This document shows, in pieces, positions 52,027 through 60,487 of a stretch of DNA of 64,000 nt. Source of the DNA: Chthoniobacteraceae bacterium (GTDB taxonomy: Bacteria > Verrucomicrobiota > Verrucomicrobiia > Chthoniobacterales > Chthoniobacteraceae); the NCBI GenBank assembly GCA_028293625.1, contig JAQGOL010000030.1:186001-250000 (forward strand), given 5' to 3'. The position numbers were made by a program, and so were the translations under genes. Below the pieces are notes generated by a model that saw nothing but the letters and a program-made list of their open reading frames with translations, made no database searches and was not told the origin of the DNA. The first letter of the stretch is position 1. Every line of letters starts with the position of its first letter.

Positions 52027-52096
52027 ATCGCGGGATGGCGCACTTCAGAAGAGAAATGTTTCGCCAGCCATGCCCGGCGCCCGGTTTTAACAAACC

Positions 52097-52948
52097 TCAT
52101 GCAAGGGTGATCAGATTCACTTCAGGCCGGCAATTAAACCGCATGCCATGCAGATTACCGACTCCTTTGCTGATGTGCAGCCAGCGATCGTTCCAGCGGT
52201 GCAATCCCTCGATAAAGCGCCGGTCGCGAACGGGCGCAAACGGGGCGCCAACCAGGGGAACCAGCAATTGCCCGCCGTGGGTATGGCCGCTGAGCATCAG
52301 ATCCCACGGGAAGCCTGCAAGGTCATCTTTTGTATCAGGATTATGCGAAAGGGCAATGGTGAACACGTCGTCCGCGACCGGAGAATCAGCGGGGAAGGCC
52401 AGCAGTGGAAAGAGTTCAGCCGACCACTTGTCGCCCAGGCCAACAACACGCAGCTTGCGGCCGCCGATTACCACATCGCGGTATGTATTGTGCAGCAAAT
52501 CAATTCCAGCCGTGGCGAGCATTCCGCGCACAGACTGCGAGTCCGGATAGCCATACGTGCGTCCCGCCCAGAGCCCGCCATCATGGTTGCCCAAAGTGGC
52601 GTACGTGGGCGCGTGCCGGGCGAGCTTGGCGAGAATGCCGGAATAACCATCGAATTGATCGTAAACGCTCGTAATAAAATCACCCGTCAGACAGATCAGA
52701 TCCGGCTTCTCGGCAAGTCCAAGCGCAATGGCGCTTTCAATATAGGCGAGGCTCACCACATCCGACGCGTGGAGATCGGAGAGTTGAAGCAATCTAAGAG
52801 GCGCATTGGAACCGGCTTTGCCGGTCACAATTTCCTGGCGCCGGACATGGAGCCAGTGCGGTTCCCAAAAGCGCATGTAACTCAAACCGCCAAGGGCGGA
52901 AAAAGTCAGGAAATTGCGGCGGGTAAGCTTTTTTGGAAATGTCTGCAT
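52097..52948 (-). CDS. Tat-exported metallophosphoesterase (YkuE/LpxG-like)
   Basis: Starts with GGAAAG eight nucleotides before the ATG. The 283-aa product has a Tat-like N-terminus (LTRRNFLTFSALGGLSY) and the complete calcineurin-type metal motif set: QLSDLHASD (~55), LTGDFITSVYD (~87), TLGNHDGG (~117), ALSHNPD and LSGHTHGGQL (~220). Relatives hydrolyse UDP-diacylglucosamine or other phosphodiesters. It follows the UbiA gene by 41 nt, so it may belong to the lgt-to-ubiA operon; a role in envelope lipid metabolism is reasonable but unproven. Confidence 0.88.
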   Translation of the reverse strand: MQTFPKKLTRRNFLTFSALGGLSYMRFWEPHWLHVRRQEIVTGKAGSNAPLRLLQLSDLHASDVVSLAYIESAIALGLAEKPDLICLTGDFITSVYDQFDGYSGILAKLARHAPTYATLGNHDGGLWAGRTYGYPDSQSVRGMLATAGIDLLHNTYRDVVIGGRKLRVVGLGDKWSAELFPLLAFPADSPVADDVFTIALSHNPDTKDDLAGFPWDLMLSGHTHGGQLLVPLVGAPFAPVRDRRFIEGLHRWNDRWLHISKGVGNLHGMRFNCRPEVNLITLA

Positions 52949-52989
52949 GGTATCTTTCCAAAATACGATTTTTCACCTCGCAAAGGTCC

Positions 52990-53859
52990 TCAAAGCGGGT
53001 GCATCCCTCCCCCGCTCCATAGACCGTCCGCGAAAATCGCGACGACAAACACCACGCCCACGAAGGCGTTGCTGGCGAAAAAGGCACGGTTGATCGCCGC
53101 CACATCGAGCCGGGCGGCGCTGTGATGCTCATAAATCAGGGCGCCTGTCACAAGCACGAGACTCGCATAATAAATCGCCCCCAAACCGGCCAACGCGCCA
53201 AAAGCAACCAGCAGACCGAGCATGATCCAGTGAAGTCGCTGAGCGAGAAGCAGACTTGGGCGCACACCGATTCGCACCACGAGAGAACGCAAGCTTTCGG
53301 CGCTATCAAAGTCATAATCCTGGGTGGCATAAATCAAATCGAATCCAGCTACCCAAAGCATCACCGCCAGCGCCAGGACAAGCGGCGCGAATGCAAACGC
53401 TCCTTTAACGGCAATCCACGCGCCGACCGGGGCCACGGAGAGCGCGAGTCCCAGAAAGAAATGGCTCAGCGAGGTGAATCGCTTGGTGATTGAATAAAAG
53501 AAAACGATAAACAGGGCGACTGGCGAAAGCCAGAAACAGAGCCAGTTAATCCAGAACGTCGTGGCAATAAACGCGGCGGAACTTGCGATCAGCAAAGTGA
53601 TGGCGCCTTTGCGGGTGATCAGCGTGTGCCGGTCGGCCGTCCGCGGATTACGTTGATCAATCTCCCAGTCCGCAAGCCGATTGAAGGTCATGGCGGCGGT
53701 CCGCGCAAAAACCATCGCCAAAACAATGAGGGCAATCGTCGTCAAATGCGGCAGCCCAAATGAATAACCGCGCGAGGCCGCCAGCATCGCGCCGAGCGCA
53801 AATGGGAGCGCGAAGATGGTATGCGAGAACCGGATAAACCGGAGGACGCGGCTGATCAC
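52990..53859 (-). CDS. UbiA-family 4-hydroxybenzoate/menaquinone prenyltransferase (MqnP-like)
   Basis: A 289-aa, nine-helix UbiA enzyme with motif 1 NRLADWEIDQRNPRTADR (~60-77) and motif 2 DLIYATQDYDFDSAESLRS (~174-192), both complete. The N-terminal FIRFSHTIFALPFALGAML is typical of the UbiA/MqnP clade, the short UbiA homologues found with the futalosine route to menaquinone. It would prenylate an aromatic acid at the inner membrane. The ATGA overlap ties it to the preceding hypothetical. Which quinone is made cannot be decided here, because no other mqn or ubi genes are in view. Confidence 0.87.
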   Translation of the reverse strand: MISRVLRFIRFSHTIFALPFALGAMLAASRGYSFGLPHLTTIALIVLAMVFARTAAMTFNRLADWEIDQRNPRTADRHTLITRKGAITLLIASSAAFIATTFWINWLCFWLSPVALFIVFFYSITKRFTSLSHFFLGLALSVAPVGAWIAVKGAFAFAPLVLALAVMLWVAGFDLIYATQDYDFDSAESLRSLVVRIGVRPSLLLAQRLHWIMLGLLVAFGALAGLGAIYYASLVLVTGALIYEHHSAARLDVAAINRAFFASNAFVGVVFVVAIFADGLWSGGGMHPL

Positions 53860-54398
53860 GGTTTTATATCAGTCGCGCGGGTTTCGTCCGGTTCATCAAA
53901 AATTCCGGCAAGCCGATCGTCGACGCGGAGATCGACCAGACGCCATGTAAGGTCCGGTTTGTAGAAATAAAACCGCCAGCGCAATGGGAACTCGCGGCCA
54001 AGGGAAACGTAAGTGCGCCTCAGAAGCCGTTCGCCGACCGTTTTGGATTCACACAGCTGCGAACCGAGCACGGCGCCAAAGACGTCGATTGCCTCGCGGG
54101 TCTTCGCCTTGAGCGCTTTAATCTCATCGGGTTTCGCGGCGATTTTTGAGCCCTTGGTTAGCCCATCATATGCGCCATCCACATCCCCTTTTTGTAAAAG
54201 TTCAAAAAATCGCATCGCAAACTCCTGAGGCGCTGTGTCGGCCGTCAAATCAAAGGGAGGTGCCTTCTCGACCGGAGCGGCAACAGGCGTGGCGGCACGG
54301 ACTTCAATTGCCGGAGTGGCGGCTTTGCGTGGGCCCTTCTCCTGCGCGTAAGCAGAGGCGGCTATCAGGATTGGAAAAATGGCGTGTCGAAGCTTCAT
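53856..54398 (-). CDS. Secreted hypothetical protein
   Basis: The 180-aa protein has a signal peptide (MKLRHAIFPILIAASAYA), a Pro/Ala-rich linker (~20-50) and a domain of ~120 residues opening with APQEFAMRFFELLQKGDVDG and ending in DLTWRLVDLRVDDRL. That layout resembles the small cystatin/NTF2-like folds of DUF3887/DUF4019-type exported proteins. No catalytic residues stand out. It overlaps both neighbours by 4 nt, between an MBL-fold gene and the MqnP-like gene. Confidence 0.75.
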   Translation of the reverse strand: MKLRHAIFPILIAASAYAQEKGPRKAATPAIEVRAATPVAAPVEKAPPFDLTADTAPQEFAMRFFELLQKGDVDGAYDGLTKGSKIAAKPDEIKALKAKTREAIDVFGAVLGSQLCESKTVGERLLRRTYVSLGREFPLRWRFYFYKPDLTWRLVDLRVDDRLAGIFDEPDETRATDIKP

Positions 54399-54997
54399 GA
54401 AAGCAGGGATTCGAGTGTGGGCCGGGCACGCACTACGAGCGGCAACCCGTGCGCGAATGTCATGAGATCAAATTCAAACCGCAACAGATTTCGCAACCCG
54501 GCCCGCATCGCCTTGAAATCGGCGCAATATTTCTCGGGCAGGAAACTGAATCCGAGCGGTTCAAGATGAATGAGCGCATCGCCCACCACCATCACCCCGG
54601 AAGCAAGGTGGAGCGCGATCTCGCCTGCACCCGCTCCGGGGATGCGGATTACCGTCAATCCGGGCACCACTTCATCGCCCTCGGCCAGTTCGAGGTCCGG
54701 GATGAGCCCCAGCTCCGCGACGGCATCGGAATGCGCCAGGATCGGAATGGAGAATCGCTTTTTAAACTGAACCGCCGCGCGCGCGTGATTGCCGTTGGTG
54801 ATGACGATTGCCACCGGCGCAGCGGCTTCCACCAGCTCTTCCAATGCGGGAGCGGCCAGCGGGATAGGATCAACGAAAACCAGCCCCTGCGACGTGAACA
54901 CGGCGCAGCTCGAAAGCTCGCATTTTACCGCAGGCTCAAATGCCTGCCAAAAAGCCAAACGCCGATCAACAATCTGAAATTCATCCGCCGTGGCCAT
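54395..54997 (-). CDS. MBL-fold hydrolase-like protein with degenerate metal site
   Basis: A 200-aa protein with the metallo-beta-lactamase layout: SCAVFTSQGLVFVDPIPL (~30-47), VAIVITNGNHARAA (~81-94), then GLTVIRIPGAGAGEIALHL and VMVVGDALIHLE (~133-144). The metal motif HxHxDH is reduced to NxNHxR, so a normal dinuclear zinc centre is unlikely; the Asp of VGDAL is kept. It may be an inactive or mononuclear relative. It starts 29 nt after lgt and overlaps the next gene by 4 nt. Confidence 0.75.
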   Translation of the reverse strand: MATADEFQIVDRRLAFWQAFEPAVKCELSSCAVFTSQGLVFVDPIPLAAPALEELVEAAAPVAIVITNGNHARAAVQFKKRFSIPILAHSDAVAELGLIPDLELAEGDEVVPGLTVIRIPGAGAGEIALHLASGVMVVGDALIHLEPLGFSFLPEKYCADFKAMRAGLRNLLRFEFDLMTFAHGLPLVVRARPTLESLLS

Positions 54998-55026
54998 GGC
55001 TTAAATTGGACAAATCCGCACCTGAT

Positions 55027-56025
55027 TCAAGAGTTCCCTGAGCCGGACGACTTGAGTTCGAGCGCGCTTTCGTAGTGCCGGCTCCACATTCCCCATCCGA
55101 TGAAAGCCGCTCCGATCAGCAGCATAAAAAGCGAAAGGAATTGTCCCGCTGAAAATGAGCCAACCGCCCATGCGGGATCAGGAACACGAAAAACTTCGCC
55201 CGCGATGCGAAACACGGCATAGAGGATGAAAAAGAGTCCGGTCAGCACACCACGCGGCACCCGGCATTTTGTGCGGACCAGCCAGAGAATCAGAAAGAGC
55301 AGGACGCCTTCCAAAAGAGCTTCATAGATTTGGGAGGGATGGCGTGGGGTGAGCACGTTGGCAAGGATTGCACGCACTTGCGGTTCATGCCGGGCAGCCT
55401 CAACGATGCGCTCGCTCCAGCTGGCGTGTTCGCCGCCGTATTTTTCCACCACGGCCTGGAGCGGTTCAAGGGCGTCGAAAGCGCGGCTGGTTACCGCGCT
55501 GAAACGGCTGTCAAAGAGCTCGGTCGGAAATTGCACCGCCCATGGGACTTTGGTTTCATGGCCGAAGAGTTCGCCGTTAATAAAATTGGCGCAACGCACC
55601 ACAAAAAGTCCCACCGGCGCCACCACGCAGAGGCTGTCGCCAATACTCGTCCATGAAAGTTTGTGCCGGCGTGCCCAATAAAAGGTGAAAAGCACCAAGC
55701 CAAGAATCCCGCCATGACTCGACATGCCGCCTTTCCAGACTTCAAGCGGCCACCACCACGGATCATCGGTATGATTTTCTTTAAACCCGTAAAAAAGAAT
55801 CCATCCCACACGGCCGCCGAGCATCACGCCAAAGACCGCGGCCCAGGTAATAAAATCGCTGACCTGCGCAGGAGGCATCTGAGTGTAACCCGCTTTGGCG
55901 AGCCTGTAATAAAGCTGGTGGCCGAGCAGGAATGCCAGGACATAAGCCATCCCATACCAGCGCAAACCAACGCCCGGACTAAACTCAAAGATGAATGGGC
56001 TGAGGTGGTGGACGTAGGCGAGCAT
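55027..56025 (-). CDS. lgt: Prolipoprotein diacylglyceryl transferase
   Basis: The 332-aa membrane enzyme has the Lgt landmarks: LRWYGMAYVLAFLLGHQLYY, the VFGVMLGGRVGWILFY block, GMSSHGGILGLVLF, and the signature region GLFVVRCANFINGELFGH (~157-174) with Arg and Asn in the family positions. PRHPSQIYEALLEG follows near 245. It transfers diacylglycerol to the Cys of prolipoproteins. I use ATG 56025; the frame extends upstream only into argF. An insertion of ~50 residues (SRFSAVTSRAFDALEPLQ onward) makes it longer than E. coli Lgt (291 aa). Confidence 0.93.
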   Translation of the reverse strand: MLAYVHHLSPFIFEFSPGVGLRWYGMAYVLAFLLGHQLYYRLAKAGYTQMPPAQVSDFITWAAVFGVMLGGRVGWILFYGFKENHTDDPWWWPLEVWKGGMSSHGGILGLVLFTFYWARRHKLSWTSIGDSLCVVAPVGLFVVRCANFINGELFGHETKVPWAVQFPTELFDSRFSAVTSRAFDALEPLQAVVEKYGGEHASWSERIVEAARHEPQVRAILANVLTPRHPSQIYEALLEGVLLFLILWLVRTKCRVPRGVLTGLFFILYAVFRIAGEVFRVPDPAWAVGSFSAGQFLSLFMLLIGAAFIGWGMWSRHYESALELKSSGSGNS

Positions 56026-56101
56026 GGGAAAACCGATTGAATGAACCAAAGGAAACAAGCGGCCGGGCTCGACAGCCGAGAAGGAGGCGGCCGCTTTTAA
56101 A

Positions 56102-57004
56102 TCAGCGCCGCACGAGCAGACTAAGGATCGCTTTCTGCGCGTGAAGCCGGTTTTCAGCCTGCGTAAAGATCGTCTCGGCGTGTTGTTCGAAAACGTCCGC
56201 GCTGATTTCCTTTCCCCGATATGCCGGCAGACAATGCATGACAAGCGCGCCCGGCTTCGCTTTTTCCAACAACGCGGCATTGATCTGGTATTTTTCAAGC
56301 TGCGCCATCCGATAAGCGGTTTCCGACTCGCGTCCCATGCTGACCCAGACATCGGTATAAAGCACATCGGCACCAGCCACCGCCTCCTCCACACTGGCGG
56401 TTACTTGAATGCGATCTGAGCCAAGCCGCCCGATGAACATCGGATCGGGCTGAAACGATTCAGGCGCCGCGATCCGCAAATTAAAGCCAAGACGAATGGC
56501 GGCCCAGATCCACGAACGCGGCACGTTGCAAGCGCCATCACCCACAAACGCGATCGTTTTCCCCTCAAAACTGCCAAGCTTCTCGCGAATGGTCTGCAAA
56601 TCGGCCAGGATCTGGCACGGATGCTCTTCATCGGTTAGCGCGTTGATGGTGGGAATTCCGCTGAACTGCGCGAATTGTTCGACATCGAGTTGAGCAAAGG
56701 TGCGGATGACCGCGCCATGCAGCATCCGGCCCATCACGCGTGCCGTATCCTCAATCGGCTCGCCCCGGCCAAGCTGGATGTCATTGGAAGAGAGGAACAT
56801 GACATCGCCGCCCAGCTCGCGAATGCCCACCTCAAAACTGACCCGTGTGCGCGTGGACGATTTGCTGAAGATCAACCCCCAGCATTGATGCCGAAGCGGA
56901 TGCTCGGCGTGATGGCCTCGCGTGGCTTTCATCTCAACCGCCAGGTCAAGGATTTCGTGGAGTTCCGCCGCGCTCAGCGACTCGATCGAGAGCAGATGTT
57001 TCAT
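56102..57004 (-). CDS. argF: Ornithine carbamoyltransferase
   Basis: From ATG 57004 the 300-aa enzyme has the carbamoyl-phosphate loop SKSSTRTRVSFE (~47-58), the DEEHPCQILADLQT block (~119-132), ornithine-side TDVWVSMGRE (~220) and HCLPAYRGKE (~255-264). It makes citrulline from ornithine and carbamoyl phosphate in arginine synthesis. VGDGACNVPRSW replaces the more common VGDGNNVANSW, a mild variation. It lies downstream of argD on the same strand with a hexamer-repeat hairpin between them. Confidence 0.95.
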   Translation of the reverse strand: MKHLLSIESLSAAELHEILDLAVEMKATRGHHAEHPLRHQCWGLIFSKSSTRTRVSFEVGIRELGGDVMFLSSNDIQLGRGEPIEDTARVMGRMLHGAVIRTFAQLDVEQFAQFSGIPTINALTDEEHPCQILADLQTIREKLGSFEGKTIAFVGDGACNVPRSWIWAAIRLGFNLRIAAPESFQPDPMFIGRLGSDRIQVTASVEEAVAGADVLYTDVWVSMGRESETAYRMAQLEKYQINAALLEKAKPGALVMHCLPAYRGKEISADVFEQHAETIFTQAENRLHAQKAILSLLVRR

Positions 57005-57110
57005 GAGCCGTGAAAAAGAGGATGAACCTTTATAAAACCGGTTCGCTTGACAAGCCAACTCTCGAAAATCGCCTCATTTTCTTGGCCGGGGCGGCGTATG
57101 CCCTCTGCCA

Positions 57111-57203
57111 TTCTTCTCTTAATCGTCCTTCCCCACCCGGCACCGGCCGGACGATTACGATTACGATTACGATTACGAGGGAGAGAGAAGGACGGAGGAG
57201 AGG
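57111..57203. repeat. Interspersed hexamer hairpin, locus B
   Basis: TTCTTCTC plus TTAATC (57111-57124) and GTCC face, after a short C/G-rich spacer (with CCGGCACCGGCCGG), GGAC and four perfect GATTAC units (57153-57176), then a purine tract (57177-57203). AATCGTCC pairs with GGACGATT, giving a real stem. The right arm enters the argD gene: the argD stop TAA (57175-57173) is read from a GTAATC unit on the minus strand. Confidence 0.8.
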
Positions 57204-58498
57204 ATTGCCACCGCTTCGTCTATCTCAGACTGGCTCACATTGAGCGGCGGCAGCCAGCGCACGGCTTGCGCACCGGAAGGCACCGAGAGAAGGCCCGCTT
57301 CATGCAATGCGTTGACGAGGTAAAGCGCGGCGGTTTGCCCCTTTGGAACGGCAACGCGCTCCGCAAAATCATCCGCCAATTCAAACGCAAGCAGGAGCCC
57401 GATGCCGCGCACCTCTTTAATCAGGGGTGACTCCAGCTTCTCGATGGCCGCTTTTGCATACGCACCCATTACCCGGGCGTTTTCAAGCATCCCCTCTTCT
57501 TCGATGATGGAAAGCACCTCGTTTGCGCCTGTGGAAACCAAGGGCGTCCCGCCGAACGTCGTTCCGTGGGAGCCGGGTCCAAGCAGATCGCAAAGAGGCA
57601 ATGTTGCGCCACCCTTGAGATGTACAAGGCGGTCACTGACCCAGATGGCGCCGAGCGGAAAGCCGCCCGCAATCCCTTTGGCCCAACTAATGGCATCTGG
57701 AAGCACTTCATCGGTGCCAAGGATCGACTTCCAGCCGCACCAATCGCCGGTGCGCCCGAGGCCGCATTGGACTTCATCGAACATCAACAAAAGATTATGC
57801 CGGTCGCAGAGTCCCCGCGCCTGACGCAGAAAATCGGCATCGGCGATATAAATGCCACGCTCGCCCTGCACGGGCTCAAGCAAGATAGCGACTGTTCCCG
57901 GCTCCTGTACGGCAGCCAGAAGAGCAGGCGAATCGTTAAAAGGAACGTAAGTGAACCCTTGCACCATCGGCTCGAATCCTTTTTTCACCTTCTCCTGTCC
58001 GGTGGCCGCGATGCCGGCCAGGGTGCGTCCGTGAAAAGAACCGAGCATGGTGATGATCTCGTGCCGGCTGGAGCACGGCTCGATCATTTCGCCTACGGAA
58101 TGGCGCGCCGCGGGCGGTTCGCCTTCGTTGCCGAATTTGCGAGCCAGCTTATAAAGCGCCTCATTTGCCTCCGCACCGCTATTGCAGAAAAAGACTTTGC
58201 CAGGCGCGCCGACACAATTGACGAGCCGTTCGGCCAGCACTGCCTGTGGCCGGGTATAATAAAGGTTGGACGTATGCACCAACGATGCCATCTGTTCGCA
58301 CATGACCCGAACCACCCGGGGATGACAATGGCCTACGGAGGTCACCGCGATACCGGCGCCGAAATCGAGGTAGCGTTTGGAAGCTTCATCCCAAACGTAA
58401 CTCCCTTCCCCTCGGGCAAGCTGAAGATCAAAGCGCCCATAAGTGGGAATGACGTAGCGGTCGTAAAGTTCGCGTGTGGAAAGGGTGCTGGCAGACAT
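57173..58498 (-). CDS. argD: Acetylornithine aminotransferase
   Basis: A 441-aa class III PLP aminotransferase: DFGAGIAVTSVGHCHPRV, FFCNSGAEANEALYKLAR, LGSFHGRTLAGIAATGQEK, then LLMFDEVQCGLGRTG and the PLP lysine in AISWAKGIAGGFPLGA (~270). The overall pattern fits ArgD, which makes N-acetylornithine; a broader ornithine or succinylornithine role is possible. It is ~40 aa longer than E. coli ArgD, with an insert rich in Pro/His (GEPPAARHSVGEMIEPCSSR). The last codons and the stop come from hexamer repeat locus B. Confidence 0.9.
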   Translation of the reverse strand: MSASTLSTRELYDRYVIPTYGRFDLQLARGEGSYVWDEASKRYLDFGAGIAVTSVGHCHPRVVRVMCEQMASLVHTSNLYYTRPQAVLAERLVNCVGAPGKVFFCNSGAEANEALYKLARKFGNEGEPPAARHSVGEMIEPCSSRHEIITMLGSFHGRTLAGIAATGQEKVKKGFEPMVQGFTYVPFNDSPALLAAVQEPGTVAILLEPVQGERGIYIADADFLRQARGLCDRHNLLLMFDEVQCGLGRTGDWCGWKSILGTDEVLPDAISWAKGIAGGFPLGAIWVSDRLVHLKGGATLPLCDLLGPGSHGTTFGGTPLVSTGANEVLSIIEEEGMLENARVMGAYAKAAIEKLESPLIKEVRGIGLLLAFELADDFAERVAVPKGQTAALYLVNALHEAGLLSVPSGAQAVRWLPPLNVSQSEIDEAVAILSSVLLSPS

Positions 58499-58664
58499 GG
58501 AAAGGGCGGCAGACTAATCATAGAAACGCAGTTTGCACCGCGAAAATTTTCCACTGGAACGTGCGCCGATCCGTTTCAAAAAAAGAATCCAAAAGAGCGC
58601 ATCATGCCGCGTGCACTCCACGCCTCGCCAGTATATTGATGCCGCCCCCAGTGATCGTTTCCCG

Positions 58665-59306
58665 ATGACAGAATTTCTTACTACTTATGGCCTGTGGGCC
58701 GCATTTCTCCTTGCCGTGCTGGAGAACGATGTCGCGTTTATTGCCATCGGCGTGGTTGCCAAACTCGGCGATGGCAACCCCAACACGCCGGATCTAAATT
58801 TGCTCACCGCGATCCCGGCCGCCATCGCCGGAGCGCTGCTGCATGACTCGTGTTGGTTTGCCCTGGGCCATTTCAATTCGAAATGGATCAAATCGAGCAA
58901 GGTCTATCAGCGGGTCGGCCCCGCGGTTGAACGGCTCGCCAATCGATTCGGTGTCTGGCAGATTTTTTTCGCACGCTTTATTTACGGTACCCGCAACCCG
59001 AGCTCGGTTTTCTGGGGAATACACAAACTGGCTTATCCGCGGTTTGTCGCGGTTGAACTTCTTGGCCTCTTAATCTGGGGCAACATCCTTCTCGCCATCG
59101 CTTACAATTGCACGGGCTGGGCGATGGGACTCATCGGCTCGGTCGAAAAGCGCAATCATCCGCGGATGTTGATTATCACGATCATCGTCGCGTTTCTCAT
59201 CATCGCCATTGTGCGCTGGATCAATCGGCGCCGGATTTATCGCAGCCAGACGGCGGTTCTGCCGGTGCCTGTCGAACCCAAATCGGAAATCAGCTCAGGC
59301 GAATAA
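58665..59306 (+). CDS. DedA family membrane protein
   Basis: From ATG 58665 the 213-aa protein has the DedA/SNARE-associated layout: ENDVAFIAIGVVA and NLLTAIPAAIAGALLHDSCW near the start, then the FARFIYGTRNPSSVFWGIHK block (~106-125) that matches the [FY]xRFxPxxRxxxxxxAG motif of the family in degenerate form, and a C-terminal helix. DedA proteins move phospholipid or polyprenyl-phosphate headgroups across the inner membrane. The C-terminal 17 nt overlap the end of recF on the opposite strand. Confidence 0.85.
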   Translation: MTEFLTTYGLWAAFLLAVLENDVAFIAIGVVAKLGDGNPNTPDLNLLTAIPAAIAGALLHDSCWFALGHFNSKWIKSSKVYQRVGPAVERLANRFGVWQIFFARFIYGTRNPSSVFWGIHKLAYPRFVAVELLGLLIWGNILLAIAYNCTGWAMGLIGSVEKRNHPRMLIITIIVAFLIIAIVRWINRRRIYRSQTAVLPVPVEPKSEISSGE

Positions 59307-60315
59307 TTGCAGAAGCCGGCGCATCGGTCATCCAATCAAGGTGCGTTGTGGTGATCACCTTTTGAGAGTCGTTTGGCAAAGCCGCCAGCAACGCATTACG
59401 CCGGGCCGGATCGAGTTCGCCAAAAATGTCGTCGAGCAATAGAAGCGGCGCGGTCCCAAAGTGAGCCTTTAGCAGCTGGGCGGCCCCAAGTTTTAAAGCG
59501 AGCACCACCGTGCGCTGCTGGCCTTCGGATGCCAGATCCGAGGAAAGATCGTTCAGATAAAATCCCATCTCATCGCGGTGCGGCCCGACACTGGTTTGCC
59601 GGAGCCGGGAATCGTCTTCACGAGCTGCTTTGAGAGCTTCCGCAAAATCCGCCCCGCTCCCGGGCAGATATTCGAGACGCAATGATTCCCTTGCTCCGCT
59701 GATGGCGGCATGCGCTTCGTTAACCGGTGTTTGCATCTCCTTCAGAAGATCTCCGCGCATTCTCGCCACCTGATTTCCGGCAACCATCAGAGGCTCTTCA
59801 AAGGCCTCGATTTCACGCCATCGAGGGGAAGGCGCTTTGAGCAACAGATTGCGCGATCGCAGCGCTTTTTCATAGGCCCTCAGCGCCGTGCGATAGCCGG
59901 GTTCCCGCTGCGCTGCGACAAAATCGAGAAACCGTCGTCGCACGTCACCGCCTCCGCGGACGATCTCAATGTCCGAATTGGAGAAATAGACGACGCGTCC
60001 AATCTGGAGGTATTGCTGGGCGGATTTTTGTTCGACCTCATCGAGCGCGAGTTTTTTGCGCTCTTTGCTGAAGTAAAATTGCAGGTGGCGCGCCTCGAAG
60101 TAGCCATCAAGAGCAAACCCGCGCCGGCTCTGTTGGATAACCGACGTCATTTTTGAAACCCGCGGCGATTGGAGCCTTAAAAGAATGCACGCCGCCTCCA
60201 GCAACGACGTTTTTCCCCGTGCATTGGGTCCCAGAATGAAGTTGAGCCCGGGCGAGAACTCGCTTTCAAACGCTTCAAAACAACGGAAATGACGGACTTT
60301 AAGCAAACGGAGCAC
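59290..60315 (-). CDS. recF: DNA replication and repair protein RecF
   Basis: The 341-aa protein begins with GTG 60315 and has Walker A in LGPNARGKTSLLEAACIL (~29-46), the RecF helical arm, VGPHRDEMGFYL (~248-259), the ABC-type signature SEGQQRTVVLALKLG (~268-282) and Walker B LLLLDDIFGELD (~293-304). RecF is an SMC-like ATPase that helps RecR load RecA at gapped DNA. Length is typical. Unlike the classical dnaA-dnaN-recF order, it stands alone here, facing DedA and divergent from hisS. Confidence 0.94.
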   Translation of the reverse strand: MLRLLKVRHFRCFEAFESEFSPGLNFILGPNARGKTSLLEAACILLRLQSPRVSKMTSVIQQSRRGFALDGYFEARHLQFYFSKERKKLALDEVEQKSAQQYLQIGRVVYFSNSDIEIVRGGGDVRRRFLDFVAAQREPGYRTALRAYEKALRSRNLLLKAPSPRWREIEAFEEPLMVAGNQVARMRGDLLKEMQTPVNEAHAAISGARESLRLEYLPGSGADFAEALKAAREDDSRLRQTSVGPHRDEMGFYLNDLSSDLASEGQQRTVVLALKLGAAQLLKAHFGTAPLLLLDDIFGELDPARRNALLAALPNDSQKVITTTHLDWMTDAPASAIIRLS

Positions 60316-60368
60316 GCGCCCGAGTTAAGTGAAAAACAGGAACTTGTGTTAGTCCAAAGCGGCACGCC

Positions 60369-60435
60369 TTTCTCCACCTCGTAATCGTAATCGGATCCGG
60401 AAAGGCGGGAGCGGATTAAGTATACGAAGAAGAGG
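60369..60435. repeat. Interspersed hexamer hairpin, locus C
   Basis: TTTCTCCACCTC leads into two GTAATC units (60381-60392). After a 21-nt spacer come GATTAA (60414-60419), GTATACGAAG and AAGAGGA. The arms are imperfect reverse complements with the same plan as loci A and B, but with the fewest units. It lies between the divergent starts of recF and hisS, so it cannot simply be a terminator. Confidence 0.7.
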
Positions 60436-60487
60436 AATGCGCTTCGCGCTTGAAACGAGCCGGGTGGACCCTAGCCTCTGCCGCCCA

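Noticed and set aside
57566-58639. 357-codon plus-strand frame antisense to argD
   Set aside because: The opposite strand encodes a complete class III aminotransferase; this frame has no motif and no ribosome site.
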